Positions 9,657 through 22,500 of a stretch of 64,000 nt of DNA are shown here, piece after piece. The notes under the pieces are model-generated. The model was given only the letters and a program-made list of their open reading frames with translations, was not told the DNA's origin and did not search any database. The position numbers and the translations under genes are program-made. The DNA is taken from positions 10,391,953 through 10,455,952 of the forward strand of contig OX328131.1 of assembly GCA_946811695.1 (NCBI GenBank), read 5' to 3'. This stretch comes from Gonocerus acuteangulatus (taxonomy: Eukaryota > Arthropoda > Insecta > Hemiptera > Coreidae). Positions within the stretch are counted from its first letter, which is position 1. Every line of letters begins with the position of its first letter.

Positions 9657-9941
9657 GAATTAACAGCTTTGAAAATTTAGTAATAATAAATTTAACATTT
9701 TGATAATTCATTTACATATTTTCTGAATAGGTGCAAAATAAAATTTTTGTGTAGTTAAGCCCCTTGTCAAATATTCAATCATAACACTTAAAAAAATGGG
9801 AAAGACTAGAGTAGGGAGGTAACATATGTCATACATAGTTACAAATAAAACACATTTCAGAATGTGTTAATTTAAAGTCCAGTGATAACACTTCATCATC
9901 ATTAAAATCATCACTTTCTCTAGCGTTCGAGCATGAGTCAA

Positions 9942-10118
9942 TCACGCAATCGACGTCGTAGCCATCGTCATCGAATGGGTCTGCTTCTTGAAGAGGTCTA
10001 TCGTGAGCGTTGAAAGGAAGACTGGTATCGAATGGTGCTGGATGAGAACCTCTTCAACGAGTTCTGATAATATTTTAGAATACTCCGTCTCCAAGAGCTC
10101 CATTCCATTTGCCGTCAT
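9942..10118 (-). CDS. MAD1: MAD1 exon 13 (C-terminus and stop)
   Basis: The acceptor TTTGTAG precedes 58 codons and a TGA at 9944-9942. The residues MELLETEYSKIL and HHSIPVFLSTLTIDLF align with the last part of human MAD1 (MQLLETEFSHTV, DSIPAFLSSLTLELF). The exon lies 5.6 kb from exon 12, beyond the Gypsy insertion, and would be missed by a frame-length search because it is so short. Confidence 0.9.
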   Translation of the reverse strand: MTANGMELLETEYSKILSELVEEVLIQHHSIPVFLSTLTIDLFKKQTHSMTMATTSIA

Positions 10119-13100
10119 CTACAAATTAATAGAGGATAATTAATTAAAATTAGTAATTAAATAATCATAGTATTAAAACTTCACTTTTAAATATATTTTT
10201 TTTAATATTTTATTGTGCGTCGACTACAATGATCTTTAGCACTATACCCTATTATCTAAAATAGCCGAAAATTATCAAATTATTTAATATTTGAAATTTT
10301 TACTCTAAATCTTTGCAATTGGGAGCATTCCGTTAAAATGTGATCCATGGTAAGTCCATCACCACGATGATTACACGTTGGACGACGCCTCCCGACAAGA
10401 TGATGGTCACGTGTTAGACGAGTGTGTCCAATACGCAGGCTTGTAATTACCACTGAGTCTTGTCGACAAAGGTCATCGTAGACTATTGTAGAGCGAACTG
10501 AGGAATAAAATGTTCCCAAGAGGGTTTTGCTTGTTTCCCATCTTCTTTGCCACTGTTCCTAGATAAGTTCTTTTATTTGGCGTTTCACGTCTTGAGGGTG
10601 TGAGCAAGAATTCGCCGGGAGGGCCATTGAAGTCGCTTCCTTAGCTAGGATGTCTGCTTTTTCATCTCTTACGATTCCTGCAGTATTTTATTTCATAGGA
10701 TTCCTTTTAAAATTGTAATGAAATTTGATAAGAAGTCAAGGAATAGTTGTTTTGAACGTTTCAGCAGCCTTATTTAGCTACAAAATAAATATACACAATT
10801 ACAGAAGATAGCACAGGTCAACATTTGGCCTAAAAAAAAAAAAAAAAAAAAAAATGGGGTTTCTGGGGTCGCTGATTACGATGAGTGGGTTGGTTAACCT
10901 TCACCACATCACATTCAAGGTCATTTGGAGGAAATAGAAGAAAAAAAACGAAGGAAAATGTAATAAGTACAAGCTTTAGCACCATAATGAATATATTTAT
11001 TTATCATATGCAATTCTATTAACCTTTAGAACCACCTGTTAACCAGGTTAGTTCTATCTGATTTATGTAAGACAAGCCAACCATTACACCCTTTCTTCTC
11101 TCAAAGATTGAGACGGCTTGGCTGTCTGATTCTCCTTCCACTCCTAGTCCTAACTCCTTCTTCTCTTCCTTCATTATCTTGTCTTCTATTCCCTTCTTCC
11201 TGGCTCTCCTTCTCTTCTGATCTTCTTTGTACCTCTTTAGATCCACTATTTACATCAATTTTTTTACTCCTTTTCTTTGCATCTTCCTGTCTCGGACAAT
11301 CCAAAGGCGAAATCGTGATTCACAGGGTACTATAAACACCCGGTTTCTCCTAAAAATTCGCCCAGAAACATCTATGAGATATTCTCTTTCATTAAGGCCT
11401 TGGTCTAAAATGGTCCCATATTTCTTTAAATTTTTCACCCATACCTTCTCACCCTTCCTTAAGTGTCGAAGGTTACAGGCTCGATGTCTGTTATCAAAAT
11501 TTTCCTTCTGCCGGGCTTTTGAATTCTCCCACCATTTTCTATACCAGTCCAAATCTGGCCAAGCAGGGATCAATTGTTCCTCTATGATTGGTAAGGTTGT
11601 CCTTATCCTCCGCCCAAATAAAAGCTGAGCAGGACAAAAGCCACACTCCAGCGGTGTTGATCTATATGCCAATAAGCCATCGCTGAAATCTTTATTCTTT
11701 TTAAGAATATCTTTAGCGATCCGTACAGCACGTTCTGCCTGACCATTCGAAGACGGATACCTTGGGCTTGATGTAATTATCTCAAAGTTATATTCCTTTG
11801 CAAAATTGTTTAGTTCCTTGCTGTTGAAAGGGCTGTTGTCTGCTCTAACTGTAGATGGAATACCATGCCGAGAAAATATTAATTTGAAGGCTCCTATAAT
11901 GGCGCTAGAATCAGTTCTACTCAACTGCAATAATTCTATGTATTTTGAAAAATAGTCTTGCATGACAAGGTAGTTTTTACCTTTAAAGTTCAAAAGGCCA
12001 ACCGCAACCTTTTCCCATGGTCTCTTAGGCATATCGCTTGGTATCAGTGGCTCACGAAGATTAACGGAATTTTCAATACACGGTAAACAGTTTTCTATCT
12101 TCTTCTTTATGTCCACCGTAATTCCCGGCCACCAAACAGTGTTCTGTGAAAGAGCGATGCATTTTGTAACTCCTTGGTGTCCTGAATGTAAGCTGTCCAG
12201 GACTTCTTTTTTTTTGAGATTTCGGCACAAAAACTCTAGTATTGTACAGAATTAACCCCTCTTGGTAGACAAAAGATCCTCTCTCTTTGTAGAATGGGCT
12301 ATTCTCTAATCTAGTCCAGTCACCGGAGAGTATCGCTTCTTTTAAAAGTTGGCTTACTGCGTCTTCTTCTTGCGCTTTCATGAGTTTCTTGAGTCTTGAA
12401 TCCCTAATTCGTAAAGACGAAACAAGTTCTGAAACATGAAGTTCGATTTCGTCTAGAACATCTTTATCCCCAGGCTTTTCTAACGGATTTCTAGAAAGCA
12501 AATCAGGAGTTGTAAATTCTTTTCCTTTTATATATTGAACACGGAAGGTAAATGGTAACAACCTCATTCTAAATCTCTGTAGTCGTGCCGACAAGCTTGC
12601 AATAGGTTTCTGACCTAGAATTTCAATCAGAGGTTTGTGGTCTGTCAACAAATCAAATTTCATTCCTAAAATGAACTGTGAGAACCTTTTGCAGGCCCAA
12701 GTTAGTGCTAAAGCTTCTTTTTCAATTTGAGCATAGCGTGTCTCGACTGAACTTAAAGTTCGCGATATGAATTGAACTGGCATCCAGTCCTTAGCAAACT
12801 TCTGTTCTAGAGTTCCCCCGATTCCAAAGCTGGATGCATCAGCGCAAACACGTGTTTCCCTCTGTGGGTCAAATGTCGCTAAAGAAACGGCATCACTAAC
12901 AAGTGATTTTAGTTTATTAAAATTCGTATCGTGTATGTTGGTCCACATCCAAGTATTTTTGCTACTCAATAATTCTCTCAAGGGTTTGGCATGATCGGAA
13001 AGGTGAGGGATAAATTTCATCAAATAATTAATCATACCTAGAAAAGACCTTAAGTCTTTCTGATCCTTAGGTTTTGGCCTTGCCGAGATTGCTTTAACCT

Positions 13101-16100
13101 TTTCTGGATCGGGTTTAATGCTGCCATTTTCCAAAACATGTCCTAGAAAGTTTAGCTTATTAACTTTAAAAATACACTTTTCTCTATTAAGTGTGATCCC
13201 ATACTCTTCTAGGCGATGTAAAAACTTGGTGAACCTATTATCATGTTCAGCTTCAGTTTCACCATAAACCAGAAAATCATCCGCTAAGTTAATAACACCT
13301 TCTAGGCCTTCAATTGCCTCAGACATTCTCCTTTGGAAGTGTTCAGGAGCAGATGATATACCAAATGGTAAACGTTTAAAATAATATCTGCCGAATGGTG
13401 TAATAAATGTAGTCAACTTTTGACTTCTTTCGTCCAAAGGGATCTGCCAGAAACCGCTATTGGCATCTAATTTAGAAAGAAATTTAGCAGAATTAAGCTT
13501 ACACAGTAACTCATCAACAGAGGGTAATATAACCTTTTCTCTTACAACGAATTTGTTTAATTCAGTAAAGTCTACACAGAGCCGTATCGTGCCGTTTTTC
13601 TTAGGCACAACTACTATTGGCGAGCACCATTCTGTTGCTGCCGAAATAGGAACGATGATGTTTGACTTGACCATTCGGTCTAATTCAATTTGTAGTTTCC
13701 TCTTGAGAGGAATCGGAACTCGCCGGGGACATGAAACAGAAAAAGGTTTAGCATTTGGAGCAAGCCGGGTTAAATATGGGTCACCTTTGACCTCCCCAAG
13801 GCTTTGGAAAACTTTTGGAAATTCGTTTAAAATCTTATAATCATTTGGATGATTTGTTACTTCATCTACCATAAGCTTGAGTAGTTTAAAATTTGCTATG
13901 GCAGCCTTCCCTAGAAGTGGTTCTTTTTGTCCTTTTACAACATACACAGTTTCTGTATGGTCTATTCCATTTTTAGACATCACAACTTTAACTTTACCAA
14001 GCACTTTTAGTTGGCTACTGCCTGCCCCATGAAGCTTTCTAGACTTTTTGTGCATCTCCAAACGCAGTTGTTCGATCATATTTGGACCACGATGCATACG
14101 TCAGCTCCTGAATCGATTTTGAATCTGATGTCTTTCCCATTGACTTTTATATTTGTATAAAATAAATCATCTACCTGAGATGTTGCTGTAAAATGTACAA
14201 CCCCAAGACTGCCGCAGCTGGAACTGGAACTCCTTCTGTCCACCTCGTCGACCTTCTTGGCAAAACGACAGGCTGACTTCCAATGGCCCCTCATCTTGCA
14301 TGAAAAACAAATAGAGTCCTTAGCTGGACATTTCTGACGATGCTCATCACTGTAAGCTGCTCCGCATCTGTAACAAGATCTATTAAAATCTTTTCTTTGG
14401 CTCTTTACTCGTTCTGGTCCCTTAGAAAGACGGCGATCTTTATTAGGATATTTCCTAGAAACAGCATCACACTCTACGATTCCAGGATTGTTATTTGATT
14501 GGCCACGGATCATGTCTTGTTGCGCCTCTATGACAGAAGCTAAACGGATGCGTTCAACAGCCTCATCTATCTTCAACTCTTGACGTAACTGTAGTTCAGT
14601 AGAAAGATGTCTATCGGCTAGGCCAGTAACTAATTTCAGCAATAACAAGTCTTTTCCGAAATTACAATGTTCACAAGCCCAGTCACATTTGGCTGCTAAT
14701 TTGTACAAGTCCTGTATATAATTGTCTATCTGTTCAGTCGGTGCCTGTGTTCTCAAAAGAAATTTTGAACGTTCGTAAAATAAGTTTTTTCTTAGCCTGA
14801 AATGATCGTCAATATGTTTCTTCACCTGGGCATAAGTGTTTCTTTTATCCGGAGGTAAACCAATAGAGGTTAGAAATTCATCTCCCTCCAAACCCAAATA
14901 ATAAATAAAAAAATTAATTTGTTGGCATTCACCTTTGTTACTGAGACCGCTTGCTGACCTGTAAATTTCAAACCTTTGTATCCATTGCGGCCATTTCGAA
15001 CAATCTTGGAAGTTAAATTCTTCAGGAGGCTTAACTTCAAAGCCAGTAGTTCCTTCCTCTCTTGAAGACTTCAAAGCTTCCAAAAAAGCTTTTGTAATTT
15101 CTTCAATTGAAGACATGTATTTTATTTTTTTTAATTTACCGCTGCCACCATGTAATAAGTACAAGCTTTAGCACCATAATGAATATATTTATTTATCATA
15201 TGCAATTCTATTAACCTTTAGAACCACCTGTTAACCAGGTTAGTTCTACCTGATTTATGTAAGACAAGCCAACCATTACAGAAAAATCTGAAAAAATACG
15301 AGTATGTTTTTAAGGTCCCTGAGTCATATCCTAAATGAAGGTTAACCAACCCACTCATCGTAATCTGCGACCCCACAAACCCCATAAGGACCATACCGCT
15401 CTGAGTGATTTTTCTTCTTTTTTTTTTTAGATCAAATGATGACCTGTGTAATCGAAGCAGTAAATAAAATTTAAAATGATGAAAATAGATTACAAAACAT
15501 TTTTTATGTGCACATTAAGTAAAAAGGTTTTTGAAAAATTATATAGTCGTTTTTTACAGATCTTTGTTAACAGTAAGAAAAAAATGACAGAAGACCCAAG
15601 TAAAGATGACAAAGATAAACAAACGTAAGCAGAGAAATAACAATTTTCCTTAACCTTAGCCAATTTCTTAAATAGATGAGCCGTACCTTGAACATGAGAT
15701 GGTGTTCGGGTGACTCTGAATATAAATTCGACAGCCTGTATAAGTTGTTTGGAAGACCATCGACCTTGTATCCGAGGAGAGCAAAGATAGCTTCTCGGAA
15801 CTGGTGGCCTTTTGTCTTAAAAGCTTCCTTCAGCCGTTGGTTCACTGTCTCCTGGCTCTTCACTTTCTCTTTCAGTTCTAAGCAAAAAAGTCAACTTGTT
15901 TACAAAATTATTCTGCCATAATTAAAAAATTAAGATGTTCTAGGTGGCAATAGATCACAACAATTCTGAAGATCTTAAATTCTTATAACCCAATAATTAC
16001 ACAGTTAATTATCAACAACAATTTCTTAATCTGGGTAAATAATTTGAAGAAATGAGAAAGCGTGGAGTCCCACACTCACAAGAATGCATGAGATCCATGC

Positions 16101-19100
16101 TCCAGTGGATGTAGGAGAAGAAAAAAAATCATTTTTTGATGAATGTCAAATGTGTGAGAAACTTTTCAACTCAAACCGCTGTTTCGGAGTGCACGACACG
16201 ATATTGTCTTGTTGAAGATTTTTCCCGAGGAAAAATTCTGAGGTTAATTTATATAACACATTCTTAATTTAATGTACCTTCACCTCAAACCAAATTTTAA
16301 CGTTTTTGCCCTGAAAAGGTTTTGAGGTGAAGATTCTTTTAAGTAAGAATGTGTTAAATAAATTATATTTTTTCCCATTTATATTCAGTAAAATTGAAGA
16401 AGCGGTTTTGACTTTGAAAGTGGTTTCATTCAATTTCCATGTCAATTTCGTAAAATCTATGATCTTTTTGCACGAGTTTTGCCGATAAAACAAAATTCAT
16501 TAGGTGGATACTGCTGGTTAACGAACTCGTTCTTTTCAATCAGGCAAAATATTTTTGTATCAAATTTCATCAAAATTGGTCCATTACTGAGGCTGCTAGA
16601 CCTTGAATGAACATACCCACACACACATTATGAGGGAACAGAAGAAACGCACTAAAAAGATCAGAAAATCACGTTTATTTGTATTGCTTATCATTTTAAA
16701 AATGGAAGTAAAGATTTTCACCTGTGATTTCCCTAGTGAGATCCTGTTTTTCAGCAATTTGTTGTGTTATATCGTTAACATTGCCATCCATGTAAAGTTT
16801 GAGCCGCTCGTTTTTATCAAACAATTCTTTCCTGAGCCTTGTTAGTTCATCCTCACGGGCACTTACTGCTTCGGTAGTAGGATTCATTCTGAAAATATAA
16901 CCGCTGATAAGAGGACTTACAACAAGAAATTAGAAATACAGGAAAAACATTATCGTAATGATAATGGCTGTAAGAAAATTGAATGAATGAATGAAAACCT
17001 TTTATTTGTGCTAAGAAAATTAATGGTCTATAATATTTGTCTGGATATAAATGTCTTTCCAGTCGACCTAAGAATAGAGGTCAGTAAAAGTTAGTACTTC
17101 TAAATAAGACAAAACAAATCCTATTTATAATTGTCTGAATTCCAGAAAAATTGTATTCTGCCTTTCCAAGTAACTACTAAGCACCATAACTCTTATTTAA
17201 GTATTTTAAAGCAGTAAGATTTGTTGTTCTGTGCCTAGAGTCTTGGGTTCAATTCCCACAAGGGGTGGAGGCTTTTCTTTAGAAAAAAAGAAAAGGCATT
17301 AGTCCTACGCTGGCAAGAAAATGGTTGCAACCTCTAGACTGCTCATCCCAAAAATCTGTTATTTATAAATTTATGTTAAAATTTAAATAAAATAATGCAG
17401 TACAGTAAAGAAAATAATTAATTCTAAGTCTTACTTAAAGTGAAGTATCTTCGTATTGAGGGTGTTGAAGTCTCCTTTCAATGATCGATGCTCCATTTCA
17501 AATTCTAATTTCTCAACAGTTTCTTTTAAAGTTTTATTTTCCTTCCGAAGCTTCTCCAGTTCGCCAGAGGAGTCGACTGCCGCCACGTTGCTCCCACCTT
17601 AAAGAAAGATAACTTCCTTCAATTCTAATTTCTTCTAATTTTTTTAAATTGTTATATCTAATAATCTTCTTGAAAATTTTGAGGGAACCCATGCTCCTTA
17701 ACCCTTAATTAGTGGCGTGCTTTTTCTTCCATAACTAATGCTGTCGGGGCCCCAGTGAAACAAACTTTAAATTGATTTTTTTTTGGGTAAAGTAATTTAA
17801 ATAAATAATAATAAACAATAAATATTTATTGAAATACAAAGATTTTAAAGGGCAAAGGTCGAATAAACAAATACATTCGGGTGAATATGACCCGACGCCA
17901 CTAATTAAGGGTTAAGGAACTGCACTGAGATGTATGTATGAAAAAAAAAGCATATTTGTTGCATAGATAGTTACTACTAATTTTACTGCACCCGACATTG
18001 TGAAACACAAAGGAATTGTTTCCATAAGTCACTTTTCAGACAAATATTGTAAAATTTTGACACACCGTCAATGCACAATCCAGGTATCTGATCTACCTCA
18101 CTCGTTTGAGCTGTTGCATAAACTCTTTAATAAAATATAAAGGAAATTGAAATAAAAATAGAGTACCTGGAACTGGAGTTATGAGCGAAGGATCCGCCTC
18201 CATTTGCTTTATTCTCTCTCTGTAGCCATCGACTAGTTTTTCAAGGAGTTCTAGTCTTCCTTCTCCGACCGGATGGCTCCCGCTAATAGTCACCTCCTTC
18301 TGGCAGGAGTCTATAAGACTTCTAAGATCATTCCGTTCCTAAATGCAATGAAACGCATAATACAACATTAAATTTAAACTTAAGAGTTTGAGGAAATAAC
18401 CTAAGATCATTCTAATATAAATACTATGGCCTTTGAAAGTACAGTGGAGATTCACTCGTATAAGTGAATATTTCAAATAACTGCATAGTACTAGGTAAGT
18501 CACTAAACATTTCGTTGAAAAACTGTTGTCTTTTTGTATAATTGAATAGTATTTACACCATGGGAACAAATTAGTTTTGTATAAGTGAATGTTGTGTATA
18601 ACTGAATATCGCATAAGTGAATAATACAATACACAGGATTAAATGGAGTTTCACTGGGGAACAAAAAATTCTTCGTAGAACTGAATGTTTCGTAGCAGTG
18701 AGTTTCGTATAAGTGAGACTCCACTGTACATAAGTATTTTTTAAATACATTCTTAAAGAAATTATGGACCTTTAAACAAAGAAATTATGCAATAAGTTAT
18801 TAATTAAAAATTGTATTGTTTATTTACTTATTTTTCCGTTTCTCTTTTTTCTTCTTATTGTTAGGAATTGTAAATTATCATCCAACTCTCAAGTTCTATC
18901 ATATGTAATACTCTTAACGCCAAAGTTGCAAAGAATTTAAATAAATAAAAATAATAAGCAGGACCTGGTGCTTGATTACAGGCAATTGGAAAACTTAAGA
19001 ACTCTTTGTCTTATTCAATTTGCCTATTCGAAAACTCAGATCAACTTTAATCTAGGTTAAATTTCCTTGAATTCTTATTCATACAGTTTCTTATAGCATG

Positions 19101-19462
19101 TTTCCATCAAAATGCTCGAAGGAATTCAACCTCTCATGCAATAAACTATCAGTAATTTTTATTTAAGTAACCTGTTATTTTCTGTGATATTTTTGTTACC
19201 TTTGTTTTATTTACTGTTAACTTTTAGTTGTTAGAATTAGTTTTTATCCAGATATTGTTCATTTTATTTTTTAATGTTTGTGATATGCATATATAATATA
19301 TAATATAATATATAATATTTCTTTAATTGTTATATATATATATAATATTTCTTTAATTGTTAAGTAGGCATTTCTGTGATGATTTGTGCTAAATTTTTGT
19401 TTTATTTATTGTTAACTCTTAGTTGTTAGGCTTAGTTTTATCTAAATATTGTTATTTCCTTG

Positions 19463-19530
<68 letters not shown>

Positions 19531-22500
19531 TTAATTTTTAAGTAATCGTTTCCTGTGATAACTTTTGGTATTGTTTGTTTTATATATTGTTGATTTTTTC
19601 TTTGTCAGGCCTAGTATTTACTAAAACTTATTTTCTCAATTTGGCAATAGCCGTTGCTATATAAATGTGTAAGGGGGAGTGTATGTTCGTGCTAGGAGGA
19701 AAAAAGGAAACAATGAAGTAAAAAAAGACAAGGGGAAAAATAAAAGTGAATAAATAAATATAAATTTAAAAAAAAAACGATATAAAATCCTGACATGAAT
19801 GCTAATCAATGGAATCACTCCCCAATCCAGGGGCATGGAATGTATATTTGTGTGCTATAATTGCATGGTAGGGCGCTGACGACCATGAGGTTTTTCGTCC
19901 CAAATATTTCAAACAAACAAACAATAAACAATCGAGCCCTTACTTTTAAAATAAATAATATCCTTCTTACCCATGCAATCAAAGCATTCTGTTTCTTTAA
20001 TCTTCTAAGATTATTATTTGTAGTATTTAGCTCATCCTTCAATTTTTCTATTTCCTGTTTTAATTTTGAGAGGTCGGTCAATGTTTGTTTTTCAGCTTCT
20101 TCCATGTTTTTTAACCTTAAACAACGACAAAAAGAGTTGATTTAAACGAAGATAGGTTTTTACTTTACAATAATATTGAGTATTTATACTTGTTGGAGAG
20201 CTGAGATTGTTGCGATGCTGCTAGTAGACTGTTGGTTTGAAGTTGCCGAACGTACGCCCCTAATTGCACTGCTCCAGCGCCTTCGCCAAGAGCTTCCTTT
20301 GCAAGGGCTCTGTAAGAGGATTAACAATCCAAGTATTATTTGGCTGGATTTATGTAAGAAGTAATTTAATATAAAATATGCTTTTCTAATTTAATGTGTT
20401 CACTAAATAATATGGTAAATAAGATCATCAATGTTCATATTATTTATTAATCACAATTGATTTTTACAGAAGGAAAGGAAGGAATTTTCAAATGCTTCTG
20501 GAATTAGAAACTGGGTACCTGGTGTTAAATATATCAAAGTCAACTGTTAGGAGAAGACTGAGAGAGTCAGGCCTTAATTCAAGGAGGCCTGAGAAATGGA
20601 ATGGAATGGAATGAATTAAAGGACGAACAACTTACTGTTTTAATCGTCCTATGAACCTTTTGTTTTTTAACTAAACCTAGTTTTTAACTAATTAATTTCA
20701 TGAAATATGTATGCACATTCTGTTCCTTTTTTTTTTATTAGAATAACATATAACTGTACACAACTTTTTTATTTATTTATTTTTTCTCATTAATTTAAAG
20801 CTAACAATAGATGGTATATTCCTTTCTGTTTCACTTATAGCTACTGAGAAAGGGCCACTTTATACTGCAGAACATCATGGACAAAGACTAAGATTTACAA
20901 GGGAACATCACTTAGACTAAAGAAGACTGGAAAAACGTCCTCTTCCCTGATGAAATGTGAGTTGGTCTAAAACGTCTCGATGGTCATGAAGGAGCTTAGG
21001 TCGGTATTGGAGGAGTGGGTCAACATTTCTAAAGATTTTATTAAAAGGCTTTTTAGGAGTATGCCAAGATGGTTGGAAGCATTTATTAAAGCCAGAGGAG
21101 GAAATAGTTCTTATTAAATGACATGTAAGAGAATACAATTTAATTTTTGCTAAAAAAGAAAAATATGATATTTTTCTATTTTTCTATTTTTATAAAGACA
21201 TTTGTTATTTTCGTTAGAAACGTATTTTAATATTCTGTTCAATAAATTTGTTTGCTAATAAGCAGACACACTGAAAACAAATAAAAAAAATGAGTTGTTT
21301 GGTATGAATTTGAGAAGCTTTTTTTAAATGACTTGTGCAGCAGTCTGACATTCCAGTCAGCAAACACTGCTCTTCTCTTAATGCTAAAAAATATCTAGAT
21401 GTTGCGATTTTTTGGATAGGGAGTGTACTTATTTAAAGTGAGTACCTGTACTCTGTCAGCTTACTCTCCGCTATCCCGAGATCTACTCGAAGCTTAACCA
21501 TTTCCTTTTCTCTGTCTTCAAGAGTACTCAAACGCTGGCGCATTTCCTCGACAAGTGCCTCCAAGTGAACAGCATTTGAACAAGTCTCCCTGAAATGGTT
21601 GTAAAGATATTTTAAAATAAATATACTATTATTATTATTAATTGTCAATCACATTAAGATTAATAATAATCAAAGGAAATAAAAATAATTGAAATTACTT
21701 TAATTTTGAATTCTGGTGGACATAGTGTTTAAGGTTCCTCTCCAATTCTGAGTAACGCATGAGTTTGTTCTGCTGTGATTTTACCATCAGTTCCATTTCT
21801 TCATAACTTTTTCTAGCGCTTTCAAGTTCCTGAAACAGGATCTTGTAAAGTCAATTTGCTCATTATCGATTTTTGGAGGGAATGAATACAAAACAGCAGG
21901 ACTCAGGGAGCAGAGAGCAAAGATGAAAGAGCAAAGCGCAAGGAGCAACGATTTTTTTTTCAAGAGTCAGAAGTCAGATTAAAATGCTGTAACTAGCTCC
22001 ACTGATTTAATCTCCAATGATTAGACGGAATCAATAGTATGGTAACCACATGGGTTAGTCGCCATAGCAACGGAAACCTCGTGTACCATCGTCCGGATGT
22101 AGCCGAAGCGTTACACTTTCAGCGTACCACTAGGACATAGCTAAGACATATCCATGTCAAAATGAATCAAGCCGATTGTAGCGAGTGAGGAACCCAGATC
22201 GCATATATGCGTCTAGAGCGTTTGAAGGGGTCCCCAAGCCACCCCAGAATCCGTAAGGCTAGTTGTGTCAGTAATAATGAGGTCTATTAATTATCAAGAA
22301 TTAACTATGTCAATCCACTTGCATGACCAGAAATGTACTTGTTAAAGATTGCGTACCTAAGGAAAAAATGGAAATGACAAACTTGAGCCACCATTTGTAA
22401 CTCAGGCAAAACAAATACATGACAAACCTGAGCCATCATCGCTAATGCCTAGTTTACACAAGCTCATTACTTGTCATTAGTGCTTGTCTTACACGTAAAC

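Larger units (their letters stand above)
10959..15280 (-). mobile_element. LTR/Gypsy retrotransposon, near-complete
   Basis: The element is 4322 bp with two 130-bp LTRs (10959-11088 and 15151-15280) that differ at one base. Each LTR runs TGTAAT...ATTACA. A 5-bp duplication, GAAAA, flanks it at 10954-10958 and 15281-15285. On the minus strand a primer site TGGTGGCAGCGG follows the 5' LTR at once, and a purine tract GAGAGAAGAAAGGG precedes the 3' LTR. Gag, protease, RT, RNase H and integrase occur in that order, as in Gypsy (Metaviridae-type) elements. Two frame breaks interrupt pol. The element sits in MAD1 intron 12 in the same orientation as the gene. The gag style (FNFQD..KWPQWIQRFE) suggests a Mag-like clade, but this is tentative. 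Confidence 0.93.

Noticed and set aside
11227..11628. 133-codon frame on the plus strand
   Set aside because: It is the antisense of the Gypsy integrase.
13460..13840. 126-codon frame on the plus strand
   Set aside because: It is the antisense of the Gypsy reverse transcriptase.
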